A DNA stretch of 64,000 nt, from positions 1 to 64,000 of the forward strand of contig NZ_JOGR01000017.1 of the NCBI RefSeq assembly GCF_000719515.1, given 5' to 3'. Position 1 is the first letter of the stretch. Each line of letters opens with the position of its first letter. The DNA is from Glycomyces sp. NRRL B-16210. GTDB taxonomy: Bacteria > Actinomycetota > Actinomycetes > Mycobacteriales > Micromonosporaceae. Below the pieces are notes generated by a model. That model was not told the DNA's origin, searched no databases, and saw only the letters and a program-made list of their open reading frames with translations. The position numbers and the translations under genes are program-made. Below, in pieces: positions 17,018-25,277 of this stretch.

Positions 17018-19306
17018 ATGACCTCGCCCCAGCCCCCCAGGCCCCAGGACCGAGTCACCGCGGGGGCGGTCAACGAGGAGACCCTGCACTTGCCGCTGAC
17101 GACACCGGGCCCGGCCGTGCCCGTCCCGGGTTCGCCCGCGCCGCGCACGGCCCCGAGCCCGTACCCGGCCCGCCCGGCGTTCCGGGCCCCGCCGCCCCCG
17201 CCCCCGGGCGACCTGCGCCCGGCGCCGGCCGCCCAGCCCAAACCCCGGCCCGCGGCGCCCGCGCACTGGGAGGGCCTGGGGTTCCGCCCCGACATCCAGG
17301 GCTTGCGGGCCGTCGCGGTGGTCCTGGTCCTGCTCTCCCACGCGGGCTTCTCCCTGTTCAGCGGCGGCTACGTCGGCGTCGACGTGTTCTTCGTCCTCTC
17401 CGGCTTCCTCATCACCTCGCTGCTGGTGAAGGAGGTCTTCGACACCGGCAAGATCTCGATCGCGGGCTTCTACGCCCGCAGGGCCCGCCGCATCCTCCCG
17501 GCCGCGACCGTGGTCACGGTCGCCACCGTGATCGGCGCATGGCTGTGGTTCCCCATCACCCGCCTCGAAGCGGTGATGCAGGACGCGTTCACCGTCATCG
17601 TCTACGTCGTGAACTACCGGTTCATCGCCCAGGAGTCGGAATACCTCAACGCCGACCAGATGCCCTCCCCGTTCCAGCAGTTCTGGTCCCTCGCCGTCGA
17701 GGAGCAGTTCTACCTGGTGTGGCCGCTGCTCCTGCTGTGCCTGCTGCTCCTGGTCAAGCGCGTGCCGCGCAAACTGGTCGGCGTCGGCGCGGCCGTCGCC
17801 GCGGGGGTCTTCGCCCTGAGCCTGGTCCTGTCGGTCCTGGTCACCGAGCAGGCCCCGACGGTGGCCTACTACGGGGCCCACACCCGCGCCTGGGAACTGG
17901 CGGCGGGCGCCCTCCTCGCCCTGTCGCTCCCGACCATCAGGAAGACGCCGAAGTTCCTCGCCTGGGCGCTCGGCATCGCGGGACTGGCGGCCATCGTCGC
18001 CGCGGGGGTGCTGTACTCGGGGAGCACGCCGTTCCCCGGCTACACCGCGCTGATGCCGGTGGCCGGGACGATGCTCGTCATCATCGCCGGGTCGGGCCGG
18101 GGCTTCAACCCCGTCACGTGGCTGCTGGGCACGGGCCCGTTCCAGTTCTTCGGGAAGATCTCCTACAGCCTGTACCTGTGGCACTGGCCGATGCTCATCC
18201 TCATCCCGCTCGCCGTGGCCGCCGAGTCCTCGATCGTCCTCAACCTCGTGCTGCTCGTCGGCGCCGTCGCCCTCGCCCAGCTCTCCTACCGCTACGTCGA
18301 AGAGCCGGTCCGCAACATGAAGCCCTTCAAGTCGGGCAACCTGTGGGGCCTGGCGGTCGGCGCCGTCTGCTCGGTGGCGGCGATCGCGGTCGTGGTCGCG
18401 GCGGTGACCTCCATACCCGGGTCCGGCGGCGGGGACGTCGAGGAGCCCCCGGTCGCGGTGATCGAGGAGCCCACGACCATGGCGCAGGCTTTGGAGGAGG
18501 GCGCGACCCTCGAGACGGTCCCCGATCACGTCGTGGACCTGCTCGCGGGGATCAAGGACGACCGCGGGGGCGTGTTCGAGAACGGATGCCTCCTGCCGTT
18601 CGCCGCGACCGAGCCGTCCGCCGGCTGCGAGTTCGGCGACACCGACTCGGCGACGACCGTGGTGCTCATGGGCGACTCGCACGCCGCGCAGTGGTTCCCG
18701 GCGATCGAGCAGATCGCGATCGACGCCGGCTGGCGACTGGTCGTGCACACGAAGGGCTCCTGCCCGGTCTCGTCGGTCACCGTCGACAACGACGCGGTCA
18801 ACGGCCGGTACGGCGCGTGCGACGAATGGCGGGCGGCGGTGTTCGACGAGATCGACCGCATCGAGCCCGCGATGGTCATCGTCAGTTCCTCCCTCTCCTA
18901 CGACCTGCGCGGGATCGACGAAGGGGAGTCGACCGAATGGGCCGCCGGATGGGCGCGCGCCGCGCGCCGCCTGGTGGCCGCATCGCCGACCGTGGTCGCG
19001 CTCGCCGACACCCCCCGCGCGCCGTTCGACGTCGCCGAATGCCTCGCGCTGCATCTGGACACGGCCACCGAATGCGTGTTCGACGCCGAGCCCGCGATGC
19101 TCGACCAGAGCTGGCGCGACGCCGAGGCCGGCGCCTGGGAACGGGAGGGCGTCGAGGCGATCGACACCACTGAATGGTTCTGCCTCGAGGACGTCTGCCC
19201 GGTGATCGTGCACGGCACGCTCGTCTACCGCGACTCCAACCACATCACCCATCAGTACATGGAGGCATTGGTGCCGTTGGTGGACGATGCGCTCCCTCGT
19301 CCATAG
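17018..19306 (+). CDS. OafA/OatA-type membrane O-acyltransferase with C-terminal SGNH domain
   Basis: A 762-residue membrane protein. About residues 1-85 are Pro/Ala-rich and disordered. An acyltransferase-3 domain follows (about 88-455) with RPDIQGLRAVAVVLVLLSHAG and FFVLSGFLIT at its start, and FYARRARRILPA in the first cytoplasmic loop. The extracellular C-terminal SGNH domain (about 500-762) has GDSHAAQW with the likely nucleophile serine and the late DSNH (Asp-x-x-His type) motif. Such proteins transfer acetyl groups to sugars or peptidoglycan outside the membrane. TAGGAT at 16974-16979 is a possible -10. Position in the glycopolymer region suggests it modifies that polymer. Confidence 0.88.
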   Translation: MTSPQPPRPQDRVTAGAVNEETLHLPLTTPGPAVPVPGSPAPRTAPSPYPARPAFRAPPPPPPGDLRPAPAAQPKPRPAAPAHWEGLGFRPDIQGLRAVAVVLVLLSHAGFSLFSGGYVGVDVFFVLSGFLITSLLVKEVFDTGKISIAGFYARRARRILPAATVVTVATVIGAWLWFPITRLEAVMQDAFTVIVYVVNYRFIAQESEYLNADQMPSPFQQFWSLAVEEQFYLVWPLLLLCLLLLVKRVPRKLVGVGAAVAAGVFALSLVLSVLVTEQAPTVAYYGAHTRAWELAAGALLALSLPTIRKTPKFLAWALGIAGLAAIVAAGVLYSGSTPFPGYTALMPVAGTMLVIIAGSGRGFNPVTWLLGTGPFQFFGKISYSLYLWHWPMLILIPLAVAAESSIVLNLVLLVGAVALAQLSYRYVEEPVRNMKPFKSGNLWGLAVGAVCSVAAIAVVVAAVTSIPGSGGGDVEEPPVAVIEEPTTMAQALEEGATLETVPDHVVDLLAGIKDDRGGVFENGCLLPFAATEPSAGCEFGDTDSATTVVLMGDSHAAQWFPAIEQIAIDAGWRLVVHTKGSCPVSSVTVDNDAVNGRYGACDEWRAAVFDEIDRIEPAMVIVSSSLSYDLRGIDEGESTEWAAGWARAARRLVAASPTVVALADTPRAPFDVAECLALHLDTATECVFDAEPAMLDQSWRDAEAGAWEREGVEAIDTTEWFCLEDVCPVIVHGTLVYRDSNHITHQYMEALVPLVDDALPRP

Positions 19307-19348
19307 TCGCTCCGGAATCGGGTGCAGGCGGTCTAGCAGGGCACATGC

Positions 19349-19354
19349 TAGCAT
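19349..19354 (+). promoter_or_regulatory. Candidate -10 (TAGCAT) of a leaderless promoter
   Basis: TAGCAT ends seven bases before the ATG at 19362, and there is no Shine-Dalgarno sequence. This is the geometry of leaderless transcripts in actinobacteria. It overlaps the palindrome ATGCTAGCAT (19345-19354), which might also act as an operator. Confidence 0.45.
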
Positions 19355-19361
19355 CGTGCGT

Positions 19362-20021
19362 ATGCCTTACCCCCAAAGCCGCTCGCGATCGACGCTGCGT
19401 TCGGGCGCGGCCGCGAGCCGAATCGGCAGCGTCGCGACGTCCCTCGCGGTGCTCGCGCTCCTCGCCTCCGCCTGCTCGGACGGCGGGACGGGCACCGAGG
19501 AGCAGCCGACCGAAGCGGCCCAGCAGCCGACGGTCCAGGAGGTCGAGATCCCCGAGGCCACCGCGCCGCTCGATCTGGCGGTCTCCCCGCCCGACGGGTA
19601 CCTGGCGGCGGACGGCTCGCGCGAGTTCCCGGTGGCCGAGCAGTTCAACGACTACGTGTTCGATCTGGACGGCGGCAGCGAGACCTCGAAGATCATCGTC
19701 AGCTCGTATCTGCTCGACGAGGCCGTCGAGGAGGACTACAAGTCCCAATTGGCCTTCGCCCGCACATACCTCGAATCCACCGGATACGAGTACGCGACGA
19801 TGAACGACCGCGCCACCATCGTGCACCGGCGGGAGGGCGTCATGCTCTTCAACGAACTGACCGACGGCGCCGGCAACGAACTCACCCAGCAGAACCACTT
19901 CCTGTTCAAAGAGAACCAGCTGATCCTCGTCACCTGCCAGTGGCACGACGACTTCGCCGCCTCTTTCCAGGGATGCCAGGACGTGACCTCCAACTTCGCT
20001 TTCCCGGAGTGGTGGCTGTAG
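19362..20021 (+). CDS. Secreted lipoprotein of unknown function
   Basis: A 219-residue protein; an upstream in-frame ATG (19287) lies inside the acyltransferase gene and would bury the signal sequence, so 19362 was chosen. Arg-rich N-terminus, hydrophobic core and lipobox LLASAC place Cys38 as the lipidated residue. After a Thr/Glu/Gln/Pro-rich linker, a compact acidic domain (about 65-219) contains two Cys near the end. The pattern resembles small mycobacterial-type lipoproteins with a LpqN-like fold in length, but this is only an impression. It sits between the acyltransferase and the GT2 gene, both on the same strand. Confidence 0.7.
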   Translation: MPYPQSRSRSTLRSGAAASRIGSVATSLAVLALLASACSDGGTGTEEQPTEAAQQPTVQEVEIPEATAPLDLAVSPPDGYLAADGSREFPVAEQFNDYVFDLDGGSETSKIIVSSYLLDEAVEEDYKSQLAFARTYLESTGYEYATMNDRATIVHRREGVMLFNELTDGAGNELTQQNHFLFKENQLILVTCQWHDDFAASFQGCQDVTSNFAFPEWWL

Positions 20022-20061
20022 TCGCCCCTCGCGTTCGAGGCGTAGATAAGTACTGATTCCC

Positions 20062-22029
20062 ATGAATGCCTTGCGCACACTCGAACACTCCGGGGCCCCG
20101 CTGCCCGCCGGACTCCCCGGCCTCGCCGCCGCCGCGTCGCTCGACGCGCTCACGGTCAAGGCCATCGGCGAGCGGTCCCGCGCGGCGCGGCTCATGCTCG
20201 CCTCGCGGGCGTTCGCGACCGACTTCGAACGCGCCCTCGACGCCGAAGCGGACCTCGCCCCGCTCGCGGCGCACCTCGCCGATCCCGCCGCCGGCGCCTG
20301 CCTGGCGCTGGTCCTTGGGACCCAGCCGCTCCAGGACTGGCACCGGCGCCGCGCCCTCGCCCTCTACGACCTCCTCGCCGAGCACGGCTTCGCAGCGCCC
20401 CCGCGCCACCAGGCGATGCACGTCGAACTGCTGCTCCACCTCGGCGAACGGCACCGGATCGCCAGCGCGCTCAATGCCGGCACCGGGATCGAGAAGACCG
20501 TCCGCAGAGCGGTCGAAGCCGACCTCGCCCACCCCGCCGAGGGCGGCGATCCCGAGGAGTTCCTGCGCCGCTTCAGACGACTCGCCGGCTGGGAGGACGA
20601 CCTCGAACTCGTCCTCGCCGACCGCGAGGGCCCGCTGCTCGACCGCCTGGAGTTCCGCGGCCAGGTCCCCGTCCGCGGCGGCCAGCGCATCTCCGTGGTC
20701 ATGTCCTGCCACCGCCCCGGACCCGAACTGCTCACCGCCGTCCGCTCCGTCCAGGCGCAGACCTGGCAGAACTGGGAACTGCTCATCGTCGACGACTCCT
20801 CCGGCGCCGAGTTCGACCCGTTCCTGGACGCGGCCGCGGCGGTCGACCCGCGCGTGCGCCTGCTGCGCCGGAGCGAGAACGGCGGGACCTACACCGCGCG
20901 GAACCTCGCGCTGCGCCACGTCACGGGCGTGTTCGTCACCGGTCTGGACTCCGACGACTGGGCGCATCCGCGCTGGCTCGAACTCCAGGTCGCGCCGCTG
21001 ACCGAGAACAAGGGCACCGTCATGACCTGCTCCGAGGGCATCCGGGCCACCGGTGAGCTGCGGACGGTGCTCTCCCCGGGCAGCCGCCAGACCGAGGTCC
21101 GCTCGACCTCGGTCATGTACCGGCGCTCCGAGGTCTTCCCGCACATCGGCTACTTCGACGCGACCCGCAAGGCCGCCGACTCCGAGTTCCGCTTCCGCGT
21201 GATCAGCCACTTCGGCGAGGCCGCCGTCAAGGCCGTCCCCGGACGCCACACCATCGTGCGCAAACACGACCGTTCCCTGTCGAAGAGCGAGATCGGCGAA
21301 GGCTGGCTCAGCCCCGACCGGTACGCGTACGAGTCGGCGTTCCGGCAGTGGCACAAGACGATCGAGGACCGCGCCGGCGACGCGTTCGTCGACGAGTCCG
21401 GCCCGCGCCGGTTCTTCGCGCCCGACCCCATCCGCGTCGGTGCCCGCCCGCCCGAACGGTTCGACCTCCTCCTGATCGGCGATTGGCGCTTCGAGGGCCC
21501 CGAACAGCGCGCGCTGCTGGAAGCGGCCGCGGAGGAGACCGGCGCGACCGTGGCGCTGGCGCATTACTCGCGGCTCGACGCGCTCTCGGCCGAACGCGAG
21601 CCCATGAGCGCCGAGGTGCTCCGGCACGCCGAGCGCCACGGCTGGTCCTTCGTCGACGCCGCCGCCGTCCAGGCGGCGTGGGTGCGCTGCACCGACGGGC
21701 CGACCCGCGACGCGGCGCGGATCGAGTACCCCGACCTCGACCACGACTCGGCGACCGCGGCCGTCGAGACCGCCCTGCCGGTCCGGGCCGCCGAGGCCGC
21801 GCCCGAGACTGCGACCGCGCCCGCCCGCCCGGTGGTGCTGACCCGCGCGGGCCGGCGCCTTCTCGCCGCCTCCGCGGCCGTTGCGCTCGCGGCGCTGGTC
21901 GGCGGGCTCGCCGTCGGCGGCGGTGAGGAGGCCGGACTCGCTCTGATCGCCTTCGGAAGCGTCTTCGGGGCCGGGACCGGGGTCGAGACGGCCCGGCAGA
22001 TCAAGATCCGAGCACTCAGGTGGCGCTGA
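20062..22029 (+). CDS. Family 2 glycosyltransferase with C-terminal membrane helices
   Basis: A 655-residue protein. About residues 1-205 are a helical region of unknown function. The GT2 catalytic domain begins at about 210 (ISVVMSCHRPGPELL), with LLIVDDSS and the metal-binding stretch GLDSDDWAHPRW at about 296. A further 250-residue region follows, then two hydrophobic helices (about 595-640). It is homologous along its length to the first two thirds of the fused protein at 27045-30260: both have the helical lead, the GT2 domain with SDDWAHPRWLE and a later GDWR motif. Its partner GT4 gene starts 50 bases downstream. Likely acts on a cell-surface glycan. Confidence 0.85.
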   Translation: MNALRTLEHSGAPLPAGLPGLAAAASLDALTVKAIGERSRAARLMLASRAFATDFERALDAEADLAPLAAHLADPAAGACLALVLGTQPLQDWHRRRALALYDLLAEHGFAAPPRHQAMHVELLLHLGERHRIASALNAGTGIEKTVRRAVEADLAHPAEGGDPEEFLRRFRRLAGWEDDLELVLADREGPLLDRLEFRGQVPVRGGQRISVVMSCHRPGPELLTAVRSVQAQTWQNWELLIVDDSSGAEFDPFLDAAAAVDPRVRLLRRSENGGTYTARNLALRHVTGVFVTGLDSDDWAHPRWLELQVAPLTENKGTVMTCSEGIRATGELRTVLSPGSRQTEVRSTSVMYRRSEVFPHIGYFDATRKAADSEFRFRVISHFGEAAVKAVPGRHTIVRKHDRSLSKSEIGEGWLSPDRYAYESAFRQWHKTIEDRAGDAFVDESGPRRFFAPDPIRVGARPPERFDLLLIGDWRFEGPEQRALLEAAAEETGATVALAHYSRLDALSAEREPMSAEVLRHAERHGWSFVDAAAVQAAWVRCTDGPTRDAARIEYPDLDHDSATAAVETALPVRAAEAAPETATAPARPVVLTRAGRRLLAASAAVALAALVGGLAVGGGEEAGLALIAFGSVFGAGTGVETARQIKIRALRWR

Positions 22030-22078
22030 CCACCGGCGGCGCCGTCTCGTCCGACGCCGTTCCATTGAAAGGTTGAGC

Positions 22079-23635
22079 ATGTTCCAGCGTCTCCGAAAGC
22101 TCTTGGGGCGAACCAGGACCCGGACTCGGCTGGGGTTCGCTCTGGCGTTCGCCGCCGCTGTGGCCGCCTGCGTCCACCTCCTCCCCGGTGAGCTCGGCGT
22201 GCCGCTGCTGGCCGCGGTCCTGGTGCTCGAGGCCGCGGTGGCGATCCTGCTGCTGGCGCAGGTCTACCGCCGCCTCGGGCAGGTCCGCTCGTCGGGCAGG
22301 CGCCCGGCGGTCGCCCGGGCGCCGCGGTTGACCGAGAGCGAGGCGCGGACCCTCGGGAACTGGAAGGCCAGGCTGTGGAACGGGTTCTCGGCCACCGCGC
22401 TGCCGCTGATGCGGGGCACGGTGGTGTCGGGGAAGGCCTCGCCCGCCTACCGGCTCGCCACCGCCGAGATCCTGCTGGACTTCCACGAACGCGAGGCCGA
22501 GTGGCGTTCGAGCGGGACCGACCACGAGTTCGACATCGTGATCGCCTCCTTCTTCGGGCTGCCCGGCGGCACGACTTCGGCGAACGCGGAGGAGATCCGC
22601 GCCTACCGCGCCGCCGGCCTGAAGGTCGGGCTGCTGAACTACCCGGTGTTCCGCTGGAACGTCTCGCGCACGATCGACGACAAGATCACCGACCTGGTCG
22701 ACGGCGAGCGGGTGGTCCTCATCGGCTACCACGACCGGGTGCGCTGCGACCTGCTCATCGTCCGGTTCCCCGGGGTCGGCATGCGGCTGCTCGACGACGC
22801 CCCCGAGATCGAGGCCGCCGAGAAGGTCCTGGTCGTCAACCAGACCCCCTACTCCTACTACGGCGAGTACGGCGGCGTCGAGGTCATCTGGGACGTGCGC
22901 ACCGTGGTGGAGAACCTGCACTCCTGGCTCGGCCCCCACACCTGGTACACGATCGGCCCGGTCGTCGGCGACGCGCTCAGGGAGCACCACGCCGACGAGA
23001 TCGGCGAGGTCGCGTTCGCGGACGACTTCTGGTTCGAGTCCATCGACACCGTCGAGTGGCGCCGCGAGGGGCGCCGCGCGGGGGAGGGCCCGATCAGGAT
23101 CGGCCGCCACTCGCGCGACAGCCTCCTGAAGTGGCCGAACGACCCGCTCTCGCTCAAGCAGTGCTATCCCGAGGGCGACGGGTTCGAGATCCGCGTGCTC
23201 GGCGGGGTCGACGCCGCCCGGGAGATCATGGGCGGGCTGCCGGCCAACTGGGTCGACTACCCGTTCAACTCCGTCGAGTCCAGGGAGTTCCTCCACGGGC
23301 TCGACGTGATGGTCTACTTCATCTCCGCGGACGGCGCCGAGGCGTTCGGGCGCGCGCCGCTGGAGGCCATGGCCGTCGGCCTGCCGTGCGTCATGGACCG
23401 GCGGTTCGAGCCACTGTTCGGGACCGCGGCGGTCTACTGCGAGCCCGAGGAGGTCGCCGTGGTCGTCAAGGGCCTGGTCGAGGACCCCGAGGCCTACGCC
23501 GAGCAGTCGCGCAGGGCGCTGGACTTCGTGGACCGGCACTTCTCCCACGAGGCGCTGCTGCGCCGGGTACAAGGGCTCGGCGTGAAGGTCGACGCCGTCG
23601 CCGAGACGGCCGGGAATCGACGTACCCGCCGGTGA
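22079..23635 (+). CDS. Family 4 glycosyltransferase, membrane-anchored
   Basis: A 518-residue protein; ATG at 22079 with GAAAGG upstream was preferred to an overlapping TTG at 22073. Two N-terminal membrane helices (about 15-35 and 40-62) are followed by a helical linker and a GT-B domain. It opens with FGLPGGTTSANAEEI near 160 and has the GT4 E-x7-E motif at about 421-436 (EAFGRAPLEAMAVGLP). It is closely similar to the C-terminal third of the protein at 27045-30260 and to the protein at 30257-31561. Donor and acceptor unknown; context suggests glycopolymer synthesis. Confidence 0.85.
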   Translation: MFQRLRKLLGRTRTRTRLGFALAFAAAVAACVHLLPGELGVPLLAAVLVLEAAVAILLLAQVYRRLGQVRSSGRRPAVARAPRLTESEARTLGNWKARLWNGFSATALPLMRGTVVSGKASPAYRLATAEILLDFHEREAEWRSSGTDHEFDIVIASFFGLPGGTTSANAEEIRAYRAAGLKVGLLNYPVFRWNVSRTIDDKITDLVDGERVVLIGYHDRVRCDLLIVRFPGVGMRLLDDAPEIEAAEKVLVVNQTPYSYYGEYGGVEVIWDVRTVVENLHSWLGPHTWYTIGPVVGDALREHHADEIGEVAFADDFWFESIDTVEWRREGRRAGEGPIRIGRHSRDSLLKWPNDPLSLKQCYPEGDGFEIRVLGGVDAAREIMGGLPANWVDYPFNSVESREFLHGLDVMVYFISADGAEAFGRAPLEAMAVGLPCVMDRRFEPLFGTAAVYCEPEEVAVVVKGLVEDPEAYAEQSRRALDFVDRHFSHEALLRRVQGLGVKVDAVAETAGNRRTRR

Positions 23636-23699
23636 CGGCGGCGCACGGCGGCCAGTATGGAATCATGACTCCAGTTCATGTCACTGTGAGGAGTTGACG

Positions 23700-25277
23700 A
23701 TGGCCGCGCAGACCGATCCGTTCCAGCCGATCCGTGAGGCGCTCGACCAGGAGATCGGGCGGATCTACGGGACGGTCCCGAAGGAGAAGGGCGAGGCCGG
23801 ACTCTACGCGCGGCGCCAGCGCCTCCTCTCGCTCGAGGCCCGCACCGTCGAGCTCTCGGCCCGCGCGCACGAGCCGGAGCACGACTTCTACCGCGCCCGC
23901 ATCAAGATGGAGCTCGGCCGCTACGACGAGGCCCTGCCCCTGTGGGAGCAGACCCTCCCGGACCACACCTCGAGCCACCACAAGCTCATCCAGTACCACA
24001 TGGCCGTCTGCTACCGGTTCCTCGGCGCCTACGCCAACGCGCGGATGAAGCTCTACGCCGCCAAGCGGCAGGGACTCGAGGAGCGCCGCTACGAGAAGGA
24101 GCTCGAGGCCCTCACCCAGATCGAGAACCTCTACCTCTCGCACCGCCTCGGCGCCAGGTTCTTCGACGCGGCCCGCGACCCGCAGGCCCCCGCGCCCCGG
24201 ATCGGCGACATCGCCGCCGCGCTCGAACTGAGCGAGTACACCGCCGAGCAGCGGCAGGCGATCACCGACATCTGCCTGGCGGTCGCCGCCGCGTCGCGTC
24301 CCGAAGCGCCCGAGGAGCCCCCGATGCGCGAGGGCTTCCTGCGGCGTCTCCTCGCCCGGGACAAGGCCCCGGCGCCCGGCCCGCAGGAGCGCCCGGCCTT
24401 CGTCGAAGGCGGCACGCAGGTGTTCTTCGCGGGGTTCGGATGGACCGGTTCGGGAGCGCTCTTCGACTACTACCGGCAGTGCGAACGGGCCAGCGAACCG
24501 TTCGGGGACGCCGAGACCACCTTCTTCCGCAGCTCCGAGTTCCGCACCATCACCCGCTCCGACGAACCCGAGCAGGTGTGGGACGCGCTCGTGATGGCGA
24601 TCGAACGCGACGTCATCGGCTTCTCCGGCAGCACCGGCGGCAACCCGCGCTCGTGCGCCTCCAAGGCCCTCGTCCAAGCGGTGGGCACCGACGCGCACAA
24701 CGGGCGCAAGCTCGCCGCGGCGGTCGCCGACCTGCTGGAGGCCTACCGCGGGGGCCAGACCGCGGCCGGGTTCGGCCGCTTCCTGTCCGCCGTCGCCAAC
24801 CTCCCCGACCGCGAACCGCGCGTCAGCGTCTTCAGCAACGGCATCAACGCCAGGCTCATCGACCGGATCGACCACTTCCCGGGCGGCAAGGTCGTCGTCG
24901 TCACCAGGGACATGCGGGACGTCTACGCCTCCCGCATGGTCGAGGCCGGCCGCCTCGCGCTGCCGAGCGAGCGCTTCATCAACCACTACAAGCGGTCCCT
25001 GGAGGCGTTCGAACAGGCGGTCGCCGAACTCGCCCACCCAGAGCGGGTCGTCATGGCCGGGTTCGAGGACTTCGTCACCTCGGCGTCGTACCGCCGCGAA
25101 CTCGGCGCCGAACTGGGCCTCGACGTCGACACCATCGTGGAGCGGGAAGGCGAGTACCGGCCCGCCGACTCCCTCGGCAACGTCGGCGTCCACCGCCTCC
25201 GCGACGACGCCGACGACATCAAGCGCATCGCCGAGGCCTTCCCCGACACCCTCTGGGACTCAGCGGTGTCCGCGTAG
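23700..25277 (+). CDS. Sulfotransferase-like protein with N-terminal helical repeats
   Basis: A 525-residue protein, ATG preceded by GTGAGGAG. Residues about 30-190 look like TPR-type helical repeats (for example YRARIKMELGRYDEALPLWE). The C-terminal part resembles PAPS-dependent sulfotransferases: FFAGFGWTGSGALFDYY (about 240) fits the 5'-phosphosulfate loop, and KVVVVTRDMRDVYASRM (about 398) fits the 3'-phosphate-binding motif (R-D-x-R-D-V). It may sulfate a surface glycan. The lysine usual in the first loop is absent, so activity is uncertain. It ends convergent with the next gene, overlapping by 18 bases. Confidence 0.7.
   Translation: MAAQTDPFQPIREALDQEIGRIYGTVPKEKGEAGLYARRQRLLSLEARTVELSARAHEPEHDFYRARIKMELGRYDEALPLWEQTLPDHTSSHHKLIQYHMAVCYRFLGAYANARMKLYAAKRQGLEERRYEKELEALTQIENLYLSHRLGARFFDAARDPQAPAPRIGDIAAALELSEYTAEQRQAITDICLAVAAASRPEAPEEPPMREGFLRRLLARDKAPAPGPQERPAFVEGGTQVFFAGFGWTGSGALFDYYRQCERASEPFGDAETTFFRSSEFRTITRSDEPEQVWDALVMAIERDVIGFSGSTGGNPRSCASKALVQAVGTDAHNGRKLAAAVADLLEAYRGGQTAAGFGRFLSAVANLPDREPRVSVFSNGINARLIDRIDHFPGGKVVVVTRDMRDVYASRMVEAGRLALPSERFINHYKRSLEAFEQAVAELAHPERVVMAGFEDFVTSASYRRELGAELGLDVDTIVEREGEYRPADSLGNVGVHRLRDDADDIKRIAEAFPDTLWDSAVSA

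Noticed and set aside
15134..19354. A 1406-codon minus-strand open frame antisense to the permease and acyltransferase genes
   Set aside because: Composition is Arg/Gly/Asp-rich shadow translation of GC-rich codons; the plus-strand genes have clear family motifs.
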